Origin: CAJQPP01 sp963793465 | GTDB taxonomy: Bacteria; Planctomycetota; Planctomycetia; Pirellulales; Pirellulaceae | NCBI GenBank assembly: GCA_963793465.1 | Contig: CAWCAJ010000005.1 | Location: 682,001 to 746,000, forward strand | DNA length: 64,000 bases | Direction of reading: 5' to 3' | Translations under genes and position numbers: made by a program | Notes under the pieces: generated by a model | Database searches by the model: none | The model's input: only the letters and a program-made list of their open reading frames with translations | Told to the model about the DNA's origin: nothing | Part shown: one piece after another, positions 30,704-41,163 of the stretch | Layout of the letters: the number at the start of each line of letters is the position of its first letter | How positions within the stretch are numbered: the first letter of the stretch is position 1

Positions 30704-31597
30704 ATGAAAATCGCCCGTGTCCAACATCAAGGTGTGGAATCCTGGGGCCTGGTCCACAGCGACCACCTGACCATTCCCGGCAGCAATCAGGCCGCCATCC
30801 CGTTAAACCCTGGCCCAGGCAGGCATGGGGCAGAGGGGGAATTCCCCGGGCGGTTGCTGGATGCCTGCGATCACCGCCTGGAATTTTCAGAAGTGCAATG
30901 GTTACCACCCATACGCCAGCCTCAGAAGATCATCTGCGTGGGTCGCAATTATGCGGATCATGCCGCTGAAATGGGTTCCAGCGTGGAAGATCTTCCCGTG
31001 ATCTTCAATAAATTCCCCACGGCCATCAGTGGGCCCGATTCGCAAATCGTGCTGCCGGAACACGCTGAAAGCGTGGATTTTGAAGCAGAATTGGTCGTGG
31101 TGATCGGCAGGCCCGGCAGTCGTATTCCCATCGAACACGCTTGGCAATACGTGCTCGGATACTGTTGTGGCAATGACGTGTCTGCCAGGGATTGGCAAAA
31201 AGGGAAGCCTGGCGGGCAGTGGTTATTGGGCAAGACCTTTGACGGATTCGCGCCCATTGGTCCCTGGGTTGTCACTCCTGATGAACTGGACCCCCAGGAT
31301 CAGGAACTTCGCCTGTACCTTAATGGTCAATTGATGCAGCAGGACCGAACTGCCAACTTGATCTTCAAGATCGACTTTCTGATTTCCCATGTTTCCAGGT
31401 TTTGCACGCTGTGCGCGGGAGATTTGTTGTTTACGGGCACGCCAGCCGGCGTCGGCGCCGGCCGGCGGCCGCCCGTGTTTCTGCAACCCGGTGACGAAAC
31501 GGTCGTGGAAATCTCCGGGATCGGTAGCTTGAAAAATACGTTTGTGCGTGATCAAAACCCTGCCGGCAGCTCAGCACTGCGTTTTCACCACTATTAG
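30704..31597 (+). CDS. Fumarylacetoacetate hydrolase (FAH) family protein
   Basis: Members split or decarboxylate C-C bonds in small keto acids such as acylpyruvates. PPIRQPQKIICVGRNYADHA begins the FAH domain. DFEAELVVVIG carries metal-binding Glu residues, GNDVSARDWQ the Asp, and GKTFDGFAPIGPWVV and LLFTGTPAGVGAG complete the pattern. The 297-residue length is typical. GAG lies a few bases before ATG 30704. It stands alone; substrate unknown. Confidence 0.93.
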   Translation: MKIARVQHQGVESWGLVHSDHLTIPGSNQAAIPLNPGPGRHGAEGEFPGRLLDACDHRLEFSEVQWLPPIRQPQKIICVGRNYADHAAEMGSSVEDLPVIFNKFPTAISGPDSQIVLPEHAESVDFEAELVVVIGRPGSRIPIEHAWQYVLGYCCGNDVSARDWQKGKPGGQWLLGKTFDGFAPIGPWVVTPDELDPQDQELRLYLNGQLMQQDRTANLIFKIDFLISHVSRFCTLCAGDLLFTGTPAGVGAGRRPPVFLQPGDETVVEISGIGSLKNTFVRDQNPAGSSALRFHHY

Positions 31598-31716
31598 CTG
31601 CCCTGCCCCTCGCCTGGCGTCCTCGATAAAGTCTGCCCCGCGTTCTTGCCGATTTCTTTTCAAGGTGTTGCGCCCGGGGTTGGGCGTTTTCCGTCCAGCT
31701 AGCAGGCCATGTCACG

Positions 31717-33132
31717 ATGCATTCGCAACGAATCAACCAGCGACGAAGACGGGTTACGCTGGAACGAACGCAGTCGGATGAGTCTTTGGCGGAAACGCCC
31801 GTTGCCGATCCGGTCAGCAACGAACCACGACGCCCGGCCTCGCGTCCCTATTCGCAGGGCGCCCGTCGCAGCCGACAGTTCAAGACGACCGATTTGCTTC
31901 CCAAGAGAATCTGGTCAGTGGCGGCGGTGATTGCATTGTTGTTGGCCGCCATCGCCGGTTTGAACTTGCTGCATCTAAACTCCCCCGGTTGGGTGCAGGT
32001 GATTGGCGAAGAAGGTGTGGAGGTTTTTTCGCTGGACAGTGGCCGTGGTTTGGGAGTTTGGTACAGCAATTTCCTGTTGCTGTTAACGTCCTGCGTCAGT
32101 CTGCAGCTGTTCTTGTTGAGGCAGCATCGGAGGGACGATTATCGCGGTTCCTATCGAATCTGGTTGTGGTTGGCATTGATTTTTCTGATTGCCAGCGCCT
32201 CCAGTGTAACGGGAATTGCCGCCACCTTTCGCAATCTGGTTTCCAACACCTTGGGTTCCGGGACCCCGGAATCGACACTGATCTGGGTCTTTTTGATCAA
32301 ACTGACCGGGTTGACATTGTTGATCGTGAGAGGCCTGGTCGAGGTGCGTCATTCCCGCTTGGCGGTATTTGCCTTACTGATCGTGTTGCTCAGCTATGGC
32401 ACAGCACATTTGATCAATGAGGTGCCAAGTCTGCAGACCCAGAGTACGCAGTATATCCATGGGTCCCTGGGGAATTGTCTGTTGGTTGGCTGTACGGCCC
32501 TGTTCGTCGCGGTGGTCGGGTACGCCCGCTACGTGTATTTGAATGCCAATGGTCTGATTCTGGCCCGCGACAACTCCCAAAACGAGGAAAAGCGGGAGGC
32601 ACGCGCCGCCCGCAGGGTGGCCGCCAAGCGCAAGAAAGAGGACGCTCGCCAGCAGAAACTGGAGCAGAAGGAGGCTGCTCGGCAAAAAGAGGTGGATGGT
32701 AGAAAGGCTCGTAAACAGCAGAAACGGGAGGCGGCGGAGGCTCGTAAGACACGTCCCTCGACCACTGAGCCAGCGGCCGAGGAAACTCAGTCGGATTCCC
32801 GCCAAGGATCCCGCGCGACTGCGGACGCTGATACAGCGACTTCCCGTCGCAACAAGAAGTCCGCGACCACCCCAAGCAGCAGCCGATCGGCAAATCGCAA
32901 TACCCTGAAAGCACGCACCGAGAGGCGTTCAACCCCCTCTGCCGAAGCGGCAACCTCTTCATCGAAACGCGTGCCTCGGCCGCCGGACCCCGTCACCGCT
33001 GCCGACGTGAACAAGGCCTCCGGGGACGATTATTTGATGTCCGTCGAAGACGACGATGTGGACAATCTATCCAAAGCCGAACGCCGTCGCCTGAGAAAAT
33101 TGAAACGCCGTTCGCAAAACCGGGCCGCATAG
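31717..33132 (+). CDS. Polytopic membrane protein with a highly charged C-terminal tail
   Basis: Residues about 65-285 contain roughly six hydrophobic segments (WSVAAVIALLLAAIAGLNLL, WLWLALIFLIASASS, FALLIVLLSYG and others). The remaining 190 residues are very rich in Lys, Arg, Glu and Ala (EEKREARAARRVAAKRKKED), likely a cytoplasmic charged helix, then a Ser/Thr/Arg-rich region ending RRRLRKLKRRSQNRAA. No family is recognised. The tail could bind nucleic acid or other acidic partners, but that is inference. Confidence 0.7.
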   Translation: MHSQRINQRRRRVTLERTQSDESLAETPVADPVSNEPRRPASRPYSQGARRSRQFKTTDLLPKRIWSVAAVIALLLAAIAGLNLLHLNSPGWVQVIGEEGVEVFSLDSGRGLGVWYSNFLLLLTSCVSLQLFLLRQHRRDDYRGSYRIWLWLALIFLIASASSVTGIAATFRNLVSNTLGSGTPESTLIWVFLIKLTGLTLLIVRGLVEVRHSRLAVFALLIVLLSYGTAHLINEVPSLQTQSTQYIHGSLGNCLLVGCTALFVAVVGYARYVYLNANGLILARDNSQNEEKREARAARRVAAKRKKEDARQQKLEQKEAARQKEVDGRKARKQQKREAAEARKTRPSTTEPAAEETQSDSRQGSRATADADTATSRRNKKSATTPSSSRSANRNTLKARTERRSTPSAEAATSSSKRVPRPPDPVTAADVNKASGDDYLMSVEDDDVDNLSKAERRRLRKLKRRSQNRAA

Positions 33133-33210
33133 TCCGAACCCCACCAGAAGCGTCCGACTTTCCGCGGGGGATGACGCAGCGGGACAACCCCTTTTTCGGC
33201 GGCCTGCCGG

Positions 33211-35994
33211 CTACTTCTTGTCGGTTTGTTTATCTGCGGGCAACTCCCTGGGGGGCGTCTCACTTCCCGGTTCGATTTCCTCGACTTTCGAAAACCCTTT
33301 GAAAAGATTGATCGAGGGCAATTTGCCCAGAATGCCTCCGCCACCGGAGCCGGCACTGGCCGGGTCGCGACCGATATCCAGTTGACCGTGCACGATGAAT
33401 TGGGATTGGCGTTGGTAGACGTCCAGCGTCAGCCCTCGAAACCACTGCATGGGGGGCGCCAGGTAATCATCGGGCATCGTGGGGTCGTGAAAGGAGGGCC
33501 ATTTCGTGGACTGCCATTCGAGCCTGGTATCATTGACCGGAGCCAATTGGTACTGGCCGCCCAGCGGGCACATCAGCTGAACCCCCAGCAACTGTTCCGC
33601 CTGAGCCAGTGCGGTTTCTTTTGGCAGATTGAATTGCTGAATCATCATGTTCAATAGCTCAACATTGGCTATCGAAGTTTCCCAGCTCCGTTCGAAGTAC
33701 AGCACGTTGGCCCAATTGCGGAGATTGGAGGCGGAAATGTCTCCCAGCCGCAAACGAACCTGAGCCGGCCTTTCCGCCGGGACCACATTGAGGTGTTGGC
33801 GGGCATCCTGCAGCCGTTCCCGGTCAAAGGACGCCAGTGAAAAATCTTCCTGTTGCAGACGCCACACATCCAGAATTCTCGAATAGGTGAAACCTTCTGA
33901 GTCGGGCTCGGCACCCAGGGCAGGCAGCATGTCCAGGTAGCCAACTCCGGGCCAGGCGCCAATGTAGCCTGGCGTCGTTTTGAACAATTTCATCAGCTCG
34001 AAAAAACTCGTGGGCTGCATATCGGTGCGGGGAGGTACATCGCCCTGTATCGAGCCAAAGATCTGGTGGGGCTGGTTGGCGTTGGCAAACAGGTTGGGCG
34101 CGATGCTGGCTTGCAGCGATCCCAAAGCCTCAGGACCCATATTCACTTCCCATTCCAGGGGAGGGCCCAATACGTAACCCAGCCAGCCGTATTTTTCTTT
34201 GCCAAAGGGAGCCACCCGGCCATCGATCACCACTCGCTCGACCTGCTTGGACAATTCGAATCTCTGAAAGGCCAGCAGTAACGGGTCCAGCGCCTGTAAG
34301 GTTTCCTGATAGAATTCCAGTCGCTGTTGTAACCAGGCCTGTTCATTCGCCGAGATGCTTTCGACCGGCATGTCCGCAATCGGTTTGAAATACCCGCGAC
34401 GGCCCCGCAGCGTGTCTTCCCAATGCTCCCCCGTCCAATGAATCGAGCTGCCATCGGGTAGTTGGTTGAAACCTTGGGGTAACAAGCCAATCGCGATCAT
34501 GTCTTCGATGCTGGCGTTGGAATAGCCTTCGTGTTCGGCCGCCCACTGGGCCAATTGCAATACCTGTAAACTGGCCAAAGCCCGATTGCGGCGCGCCAGT
34601 TCTACCTGGTAGCTGGGGCCCAAGAGATTTTCGAAAAAGGGGCGAGAAAGGTAAACGAAAACCGTGTCCTCACGATCCAGCGGCATGACCGACCGGGCAT
34701 ACTGGAATTCCTGCGTATCGGCCAGGCAACGCGTTCCATCCGATGCTTCCAGAAACCTGCGGACAATGGTGGCCGAAGTACTGGTGATATGGCACAGGTT
34801 TTTGACCGCAAAAAAAGACCGTACACGATTGTCCTGCGAACTCAGCAGCGTGACCGGATGTCCCGCGATTTCCATTTCAGTCAAGGTCACGCCCTCGGCC
34901 GCATGGGCGCGGGCGTACTTTTTCCGCCGCGAGCGAATCTGGCTTTCCAGTGCCTGACTGGTGGCCAACATCAACACGGCGTTGGAGGGACCGTCATTCA
35001 GGTAAATGTCGGTACCAATGGCAGCGACATCGGCGATCAGGTTGCCGCCGAACATTTCATCCAACTGGCTGGTTTCCAGGGCCAGTTGATCCAATAACTT
35101 GGTTGTATCGCCACTGATCTGCCCGCGCAAGGATATCATTCGTGACAGGTCACCACCGTATTCCTCCATGAGTCGCTTCAACCACAGTTGATTGTCCCAG
35201 CTGCCGAATCGCAGATAAAAGCACTCTTCGGGAACAAACCGTACAATCGGTTCCAGCTCAGCCGGTTCGTCAGGCCCGGCAATGGCGACCCTTTGCCATG
35301 TAGCCGGTGCTGGCAGCGGCAGAGTGGCCAGACCGTCGGCAGCGGGTTCGGTCATCATTTGACGAACGGTTTCGGCACCCAACGCTTCGACTTCAAAGAT
35401 CAGCTGGAACGTCTCTTGCAGTTGATCGTTACGCGACTGTTGAATCTGTTCGGCAACGGGTGGGGACAAGCCCAGACGTTGCTGCAGCATGGACGTCAAC
35501 CAGGTCTCTACCAGGGGCGTGTAATCGCCGTTGTCGATATTCCGCCGGGCCTGGGCATTGAATTGCCGCCACCAGGTTTGAAACAGAATGCGATACAACG
35601 CCGGGCGTGCGGGACTCATTTCGCACGTAAAAGTGACGGATTTCGCCCCCTCCAGGGTCAGGTTCAGGGGTTCCTCCCCTCGAAACAGAAACCAAACCGA
35701 TTGCACGCCACCCACGGCGGGCCTGTCGAACAAGACGGTCAACAGCCCTTGGGAAAACGCCGGATAGAAAATGCGATTGTCGCGTTCCGTCAAACGCAAC
35801 GCCCCCGTGTTCTGGATCAGCTTGCCCGATTGGCCCATGCGAAACGCAACCTTGGCCACGCCAAAGGGTTCCCCCGGGTAGGCTTCCACCCGCATCACGG
35901 AGGGTTGCTGCGCCAACAGCAGCGAGGGTGCCCGCCACCCCACCAGCGACAGCCAAAACAGGAACCAAATGGCAATTTGACGAAGGGATTTCAT
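33211..35994 (-). CDS. Large exported protein, unknown function
   Basis: A 927-residue protein with a clear signal peptide (SLRQIAIWFLFWLSLVGW, cleavage near LLLAQQ). The rest is soluble with mixed structure, for example VRFVPEECFYLRFGSWDNQL and RYFKPIADMPVESISANEQA-like stretches. It ends with a Gly-rich linker (SAGSGGGGILGKL) and a charged tail KQTDKK. No domain or catalytic motif is recognised. Planctomycetes have many giant secreted proteins of this sort. The start ATG 35994 is immediately followed by the signal peptide, so it is well supported. Confidence 0.78.
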   Translation of the reverse strand: MKSLRQIAIWFLFWLSLVGWRAPSLLLAQQPSVMRVEAYPGEPFGVAKVAFRMGQSGKLIQNTGALRLTERDNRIFYPAFSQGLLTVLFDRPAVGGVQSVWFLFRGEEPLNLTLEGAKSVTFTCEMSPARPALYRILFQTWWRQFNAQARRNIDNGDYTPLVETWLTSMLQQRLGLSPPVAEQIQQSRNDQLQETFQLIFEVEALGAETVRQMMTEPAADGLATLPLPAPATWQRVAIAGPDEPAELEPIVRFVPEECFYLRFGSWDNQLWLKRLMEEYGGDLSRMISLRGQISGDTTKLLDQLALETSQLDEMFGGNLIADVAAIGTDIYLNDGPSNAVLMLATSQALESQIRSRRKKYARAHAAEGVTLTEMEIAGHPVTLLSSQDNRVRSFFAVKNLCHITSTSATIVRRFLEASDGTRCLADTQEFQYARSVMPLDREDTVFVYLSRPFFENLLGPSYQVELARRNRALASLQVLQLAQWAAEHEGYSNASIEDMIAIGLLPQGFNQLPDGSSIHWTGEHWEDTLRGRRGYFKPIADMPVESISANEQAWLQQRLEFYQETLQALDPLLLAFQRFELSKQVERVVIDGRVAPFGKEKYGWLGYVLGPPLEWEVNMGPEALGSLQASIAPNLFANANQPHQIFGSIQGDVPPRTDMQPTSFFELMKLFKTTPGYIGAWPGVGYLDMLPALGAEPDSEGFTYSRILDVWRLQQEDFSLASFDRERLQDARQHLNVVPAERPAQVRLRLGDISASNLRNWANVLYFERSWETSIANVELLNMMIQQFNLPKETALAQAEQLLGVQLMCPLGGQYQLAPVNDTRLEWQSTKWPSFHDPTMPDDYLAPPMQWFRGLTLDVYQRQSQFIVHGQLDIGRDPASAGSGGGGILGKLPSINLFKGFSKVEEIEPGSETPPRELPADKQTDKK

Positions 35995-36254
35995 GGGGGT
36001 TCGTGAACCAATTCAACAGGGACGACAAGTGTTAGGTGCCGTCGATTCTCGCACTCCCTCGGCGGATGTCAAACCGCATTGCCACGCGGACGCGGTTGCA
36101 ATCAGTCAGCCGCTGGCACGTTCGGACCGCGGAACCGGGCGCGGCGCAACGTCGCAGCTAACCCGCCCGAAAAAACGGGGTGTTCCGCGTCATTGCCTGG
36201 GGATGTCGGCAAGCGCAGGAACCGGTGAATTGGGGCCTGGGCAGGCAGTGGTCG

Positions 36255-37052
36255 TCAACGCCCCGGCCACTCCCGCTCCGCGGGTTCCTGCAACGTGATC
36301 AGCACAGGGCAATGATCCGAGAATTCCACTTCCCGCAAGTGCTGCACATCGACAATTTGACCCACCAGGGCATCCGAAACAGCCACGTAATCCAGTCTCC
36401 AACCCTTGTTCTGTTGCCGAGCCCGGGCATTGAAGCGCCAAAAAGAGTATTCCACCTTATCCGGGTACCGATAACGAAAAGCATCGGTCATTCCATTTTG
36501 AAAAAACTCAGTCATCCAGGCCCTTTCATCCGGCAGGAAGCCGGAGGCGTTTCGGTGTCGCGAGGGATCGTTCAGGTCTTTCTCGGTGTGAGCGATGTTG
36601 TAGTCTCCCAGTACGATCAAACCGGGTTGTTCCCTCAGCAGGTTGTCAACCAATCCATAAAGATCATCCAGGAAACGCATCTTGAATTCCTGTCGCTGGG
36701 GTCCGGATTTGCCATTGGGAAAGTAGCAGTTCAAGATCGTGAAGCCGGCATGGTCCGTACGCAACACCCGCCCTTCGGCGTCGTATTTGGCGATCCCGCT
36801 GCCGGCGATGATACGCCGCGGCGGGACTTTGCTGAACGTGGCAACACCACTATACCCGGCCTTCTGCGCGTGGTGCCAACAGGCAGAATAGCCTAGCTCC
36901 TGGATCAGGATCGTGGGGATGTGCTGTTCCCGGATCTTGGTTTCCTGAAAACAGATCACGTCGAAGTCCCGATCCGCAATCCAATCCAGCAATCCTGACT
37001 CCACGCCCGATCGGAGCCCGTTGATGTTGAAGGTGACGAGTCGCAAAGGCAT
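36255..37052 (-). CDS. xth: Exodeoxyribonuclease III (AP endonuclease)
   Basis: Base-excision repair enzyme that cuts at abasic sites and removes 3' blocks. MPLRLVTFNINGLRSGVESG starts the endonuclease/exonuclease/phosphatase fold. CFQETKI has the metal-binding Glu, YSGVATFSK and LGDYNIAHTEKDL the catalytic Asp/Asn, WRLDYVAVSD the late Asp, and EFSDHCPVLI the final Asp-His. Length 265 is normal. It follows the small 138-residue protein gene by 38 bases, on the same strand. Confidence 0.95.
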   Translation of the reverse strand: MPLRLVTFNINGLRSGVESGLLDWIADRDFDVICFQETKIREQHIPTILIQELGYSACWHHAQKAGYSGVATFSKVPPRRIIAGSGIAKYDAEGRVLRTDHAGFTILNCYFPNGKSGPQRQEFKMRFLDDLYGLVDNLLREQPGLIVLGDYNIAHTEKDLNDPSRHRNASGFLPDERAWMTEFFQNGMTDAFRYRYPDKVEYSFWRFNARARQQNKGWRLDYVAVSDALVGQIVDVQHLREVEFSDHCPVLITLQEPAEREWPGR

Positions 37053-37090
37053 GCTTATGAAAGGGCCAGGTAGCTGCGGAGCGTTGTGGA

Positions 37091-37507
37091 TCAGCTGGCG
37101 TCAACCAGGGGATCGGATACGTCACTCAAATGTACGACCATCGACCAATCCGTAATTTCTGCGGGTCCATCGTAGGCCCGTCCGGGATCCTCCTCTGCGT
37201 TGACCACAATTGAGTCGCCCTCCACCAGGTGAAACACATAGTCCAAACCACTGGTATCGATTCGAGCCACCCGACCCAGCACCGCATGCTCGATGGACAG
37301 CACGTTGGCAGTGCGAACCTGACAATTCGCGGCAGCACTCAACTGATTGAAAAACACAAAGTCGTAGGACTCGACACTCGGCAAGTCTCGAGGGGGGTCC
37401 TGGTAAAACCAGAGTCGGCCCGACTCGCCAACCGATAAAGGCTGATCCAGTTCATACCAACCTGGCATCCATAACGCGGACTTCGTCGATCGCTTGGTAG
37501 TCGTCAT
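37091..37507 (-). CDS. Small conserved-looking cytoplasmic protein, unknown function
   Basis: A 138-residue protein starting at ATG 37507 (MTTTKRSTKSALWMPGWYEL), with GESGRLWFYQDPPRDLPSVE and HAVLGRVARIDTSGLDYVFH. It has no signal peptide or membrane segment. It lies just upstream of xth on the same strand and is probably co-transcribed. No family is recognised. Confidence 0.62.
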   Translation of the reverse strand: MTTTKRSTKSALWMPGWYELDQPLSVGESGRLWFYQDPPRDLPSVESYDFVFFNQLSAAANCQVRTANVLSIEHAVLGRVARIDTSGLDYVFHLVEGDSIVVNAEEDPGRAYDGPAEITDWSMVVHLSDVSDPLVDAS

Positions 37508-37825
37508 GGAGGTACTTTCAGCAGTGGGCCGAGTGGGAGAACCCGTTTACGATGCGGACAGGACGAATAAAATAGCAGCTGTGTTGGTCGTGGAGGGCAA
37601 AGGACTCGGGTGAGTCAAGAATTCCTCGTCAATTCAGGGACATTGATCCGGTCCTTCGATGTTCAAAAACCGTGCCAGATCCCATACTTCACTCCCGGCG
37701 ACTCCTGGGCCAACACGGGGTGACTCCTGTGCCAACACGGGGTGTTGGCAAATTTGATTTTAAAGTTCCCGGTTCGGGATAGCAAGCTCGTCGGATCCCC
37801 CAACTCCCGTCCTTTGTCTGCCATC
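37508..37825. other. Intergenic region with a 22-bp tandem duplication
   Basis: Divergent spacer between the small protein gene and tsaD. Two copies of a 22-base unit starting gactcctg and ending aacacggggt lie at 37700-37743, with one difference. No gene is supported. Confidence 0.65.
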
Positions 37826-38853
37826 ATGAGCACTCCCCGGATACTGACCCTGGAAACCACTTGCGACGAAACCGCGGCCGCCATCATCTGCAGCGGACCC
37901 AGCGTGCTTTCCAGCGTCGTTGCCAGCCAGGCCCAATTGCATGAAAGATACGGGGGAGTGGTTCCCGAGGTGGCGGCCCGCGCCACCTGGAAAGAATCCT
38001 GCCTGTGATCGACGAGACACTTAAGCGTTCCGGTCTGAAGCTGGCGGATGTGGATGCCATCGCAGTCGCCAACCAGCCGGGTTTGGCGGGTTCGCTTTTG
38101 GTCGGGTTGATGGCCGCCAAGGCGTTGGCCCTGGCGACAGGTAAACCGCTGATCGCCATTAACCACTTGTATGCACATATCTATGCCTGCCAATTCGAGG
38201 TGCCAGATTCCGTTTTCCCCTGCGTCGGTTTGGTGGTCAGCGGGGGGCACAGCCACCTCTATGATTGCCGAGATCCTTTGCACTTCGAACTGTTGGGGGG
38301 AACGATTGATGATGCCGCGGGGGAAGCCTTCGACAAAGTGGCCAGTATGCTGGGACTTTCCTATCCGGGTGGCCCCTCGATTTCCCGGGCAGCCGAACAG
38401 GGGGATCCACAGGCCTACGCCTTTCCACGCAGTTTCTTACGCGAACCGGATCGGCTGGAATTCAGTTTCAGTGGTCTCAAAACGGCGGTCCGGTATGCCA
38501 TTGCCGGAACCGGCCCCGTTGATTTTTCAGCATTGCAACTGGACGCCAGGACGGTAGCCAATGTGGCCGCCAGTTTCCAGGCTGCCGTCGTCGAATGTTT
38601 GGTTGTCAAATGCTCTCAAGCTATCCAGAAGGTGGGCGCCCAGACGCTTTGCGTGGGGGGCGGTGTGGCGGCCAACCGCACGCTGCGTCGCCGATTGCAG
38701 GAACAGGCGGATCGGCAGGGTATCCGCTTGCTGGTGTCGAGATTGGACCTCTGCACAGACAATGCCGTGATGGGCGCCATTGCTCTGGAAAAGTTCGCTG
38801 CCGGGGAATTTGAAACGCTGAACCTGGATATTCAAGCAGGCCTGGTCAGGTGA
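37826..38853 (+). CDS. tsaD: tRNA N6-threonylcarbamoyladenosine transferase TsaD, with one-base frameshift
   Basis: Catalyses transfer of threonylcarbamoyl to A37 of tRNA. MSTPRILTLETTCDETAAAI starts the ASKHA fold, GGVVPEVAARA follows, then the frame breaks. Adding one C in gcgccacctgg near 37982-37986 restores AHLERILPVIDETLKRSG and joins the long second part. NHLYAHIYACQ has the metal-binding HxxxH. SGGHSHLYDC, GEAFDKVASMLGLSYPGGP and VGGGVAANRTLRRRL are intact. As uncorrected DNA it appears as two pieces (37826-38008 and 38005-38853). The gene is essential in most bacteria, so a CCC to CC sequencing error is likely. tsaB lies 2.3 kb downstream. Confidence 0.92.
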
Positions 38854-39575
38854 ACCAACTTGGGTGCAGCGGCCGGCGTTTACGACGCCCGGGCAACCGA
38901 CCGGCAACATTCCAATCCAATCGGGAGGCCGCAGGCGACCGATGTGTCGTGCATGGGATAGGTCGCTGCCCAAGCCCTTACGTCACCAATTCAGGGCCCG
39001 CTTCCGGTTCACAGGGCCCGCTTCCGGTTCACAGGGCCCGCTCGCGGTTCACAGGACCCGCTTGCGGTTCAAAACCCGCTCCCAATGCCGAGTCCCACTT
39101 TGGAAACCAGCTGTCTGGCTGCCCTTGGTCTGCAACCCGTCATGCACCCAGGCGTGCGATTTCGCGCCGGATGGCTGCTGTCGGAAATCATGACTCATCG
39201 GCCCCGGTTCGAGTCTCTCTGCCCAGCGCTTTTCGCGTTGTTTCAACCCGACCTTTTAACCCGTCAGGGACGTCAATTTGCGACAGCACAATGCAAGGCT
39301 GGCTGGGATTCGCCTCGGAAACGGGTCTCAATGGCGTCCTTGAGACTCGCATGATTTGACAGGTTTGGGTCGATCATCGTAGCACTTTTAGGCCGTGGGC
39401 AAGGTTTAGCGGTCCGAGTGGTTTGGGACCCGTGCTTGCTGGAACGATACAATATCATCAGCGAGCCCAAAACATTGAGGCCCTGTTTTACCGAAATATA
39501 GAGTAGTGATGGGTCGAGATCGTGTTTCCCTTCAGCCCTGGTTTCGTTCCAGTAAACTCCATTTTTTAGTGACGG
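38854..39575. other. Long intergenic region with a 20-bp tandem repeat
   Basis: Four copies of a 20-base unit cagggcccgcttccggttca (later copies slightly changed) run from 38992 to about 39071. The remaining 500 bases show no gene, tRNA or clear regulatory signal; frames on both strands look like chance. Confidence 0.65.
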
Positions 39576-41120
39576 ATGACTGAGATGAATTCCCACGCCG
39601 AACCTGTTCTGGACGGGCCTCGCGGCTGGCGTCGAGTGTTCGCTTGCGATCTGCGATCTTTGGCAGTCATGCGGATTGGCCTGGGCGTTTTGATATTGGT
39701 GGACCTGGCGATGCGTGCGGGTAGTATGCAGGCGATGTACACCGATGCCGGAGTCTTGCCGATCGACGCCTGGCTTCAGCACTGGCAGGGAGTCCAGCAC
39801 AGTTCCGAGCCATTTGGCTGGTCAATTCACGCCTGGAATGGGTCGCTGACCTATCAGATGCTGCTATTTGGGCTGGCTGCGGTGGCGGCCGTGATGATGT
39901 TGTTGGGCTGGAAGACGCGTGTGGCCTGCGTCATCAGTTGGATTCTGTTGGTCTCTTTGCAAATGCGGAATCCTCTGATTCTGCATTCCGGCGATTGCCT
40001 TTTTCGGCTGGGTCTGTTCTGGAGTATTTTCCTGCCAGTCGGCGCGGTTTGGTCGCTGGATGCGCGACGTCGCCAGGCACCGCTCAATCCGGTGGTATCC
40101 GGGGCCACGGTCGGATTGATCTTGACGTTATTCAGTCTGTATTTCTTTGCCGGCATTGCCAAGTTAAATTCTGTCTGGTTCTCTGGTGAGGCCATGGAAT
40201 ATGTAATGCGTTTGGACATTTACACAACGGCATTTGGCAAATTCCTGCTGGGCTACCCGGGATTTTTGAAACTGATCACGTGGGGCACGTTGTTGGCTGA
40301 AATCGTGTTGCCCTTGTGCATGTTGTTTCCCTGGAAGAATGACTTCTGGCGATATTTGGCATGCGTGACATTCGTCGGCTTGCATCTGGGGATCGCCTCC
40401 TGCATGGCGATTGGTTTGTTCTCGCCCATCGCGATCGCGATCTGGATGTCGGTTTTGCCAACGGGATTTTGGAGTCGTTGGCTACCTGCCACCGCCACGG
40501 CCGGTTTGCCAGCTGGCCGGACAACGACGGCAACCTATTCCACCCTGCCCCGGTTGGCGAACACAGTCTGCCTGATGCTGGCTGCGTATTTTCTGGTTTG
40601 GAATCTGGCGACCATCAACCACTCATGGTTCAAACCATTGATGCCGCAGTCCGCTCGTGTGGTCGGGAAGTGGCTGAATATGCGGCAGACCTTTCGCATG
40701 TTCGATGTTCCGCCCAAACACAGCCCTTGGTTCGTTTACGAAGCCCACCTGAAGAACGGCGCCGTGGTGGATATTTTTCGGAACGCGCCCGTGGACCATA
40801 CCCGCCCGGAATCCGTGTTGGCCACAATTCCCCAGCACCACTGGCGACGATTGCACCGCAACCTGGCGCGACCCATGTTCGACGAGTATCGCAAACCCGT
40901 ATCCGAGTATATGGTTCGGCATTGGAACGCCACTCACGATGAAGACTCGCAAATTCTGACCGCCCGTACCACGACCTATCTGGAAGAGATCGTACCTGGA
41001 GAAGAGGCGAATGGGTTGGTGACCCAGGTCTGGTACCAGCATGGCAGCGAGATCGCCAACCAGCAGATGTTTGACGATCTACTGAAAAAGGTGAAACAGA
41101 AGGGAATCATCTTGCCCTGA
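39576..41120 (+). CDS. HTTM-domain membrane protein
   Basis: Related to the membrane part of vitamin K-dependent gamma-carboxylase. DLRSLAVMRIGLGVLILVDL is the first helix, then DAGVLPIDAWLQHWQ, a stretch of about ten hydrophobic segments, and NPLILHSGDCLFRLGLFWS, which carries the typical HSGD motif. From residue about 350 an exported C-terminal domain follows (VYEAHLKNGAVVDIFRNAPV). The 514-residue length is common in planctomycetes. ATG 39576 or 39585 could start it. Biochemical role in bacteria is unknown. Confidence 0.87.
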   Translation: MTEMNSHAEPVLDGPRGWRRVFACDLRSLAVMRIGLGVLILVDLAMRAGSMQAMYTDAGVLPIDAWLQHWQGVQHSSEPFGWSIHAWNGSLTYQMLLFGLAAVAAVMMLLGWKTRVACVISWILLVSLQMRNPLILHSGDCLFRLGLFWSIFLPVGAVWSLDARRRQAPLNPVVSGATVGLILTLFSLYFFAGIAKLNSVWFSGEAMEYVMRLDIYTTAFGKFLLGYPGFLKLITWGTLLAEIVLPLCMLFPWKNDFWRYLACVTFVGLHLGIASCMAIGLFSPIAIAIWMSVLPTGFWSRWLPATATAGLPAGRTTTATYSTLPRLANTVCLMLAAYFLVWNLATINHSWFKPLMPQSARVVGKWLNMRQTFRMFDVPPKHSPWFVYEAHLKNGAVVDIFRNAPVDHTRPESVLATIPQHHWRRLHRNLARPMFDEYRKPVSEYMVRHWNATHDEDSQILTARTTTYLEEIVPGEEANGLVTQVWYQHGSEIANQQMFDDLLKKVKQKGIILP

Positions 41121-41163
41121 GCCCGTGCCGCCGCGGTTGTTGGAGTCCCAACGCGGGAATGGC

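Noticed and set aside
39195..39230. tRNA gene suggested by a ggttcgagtc T-loop-like sequence
   Set aside because: No acceptor, anticodon or D arm can be formed around it.
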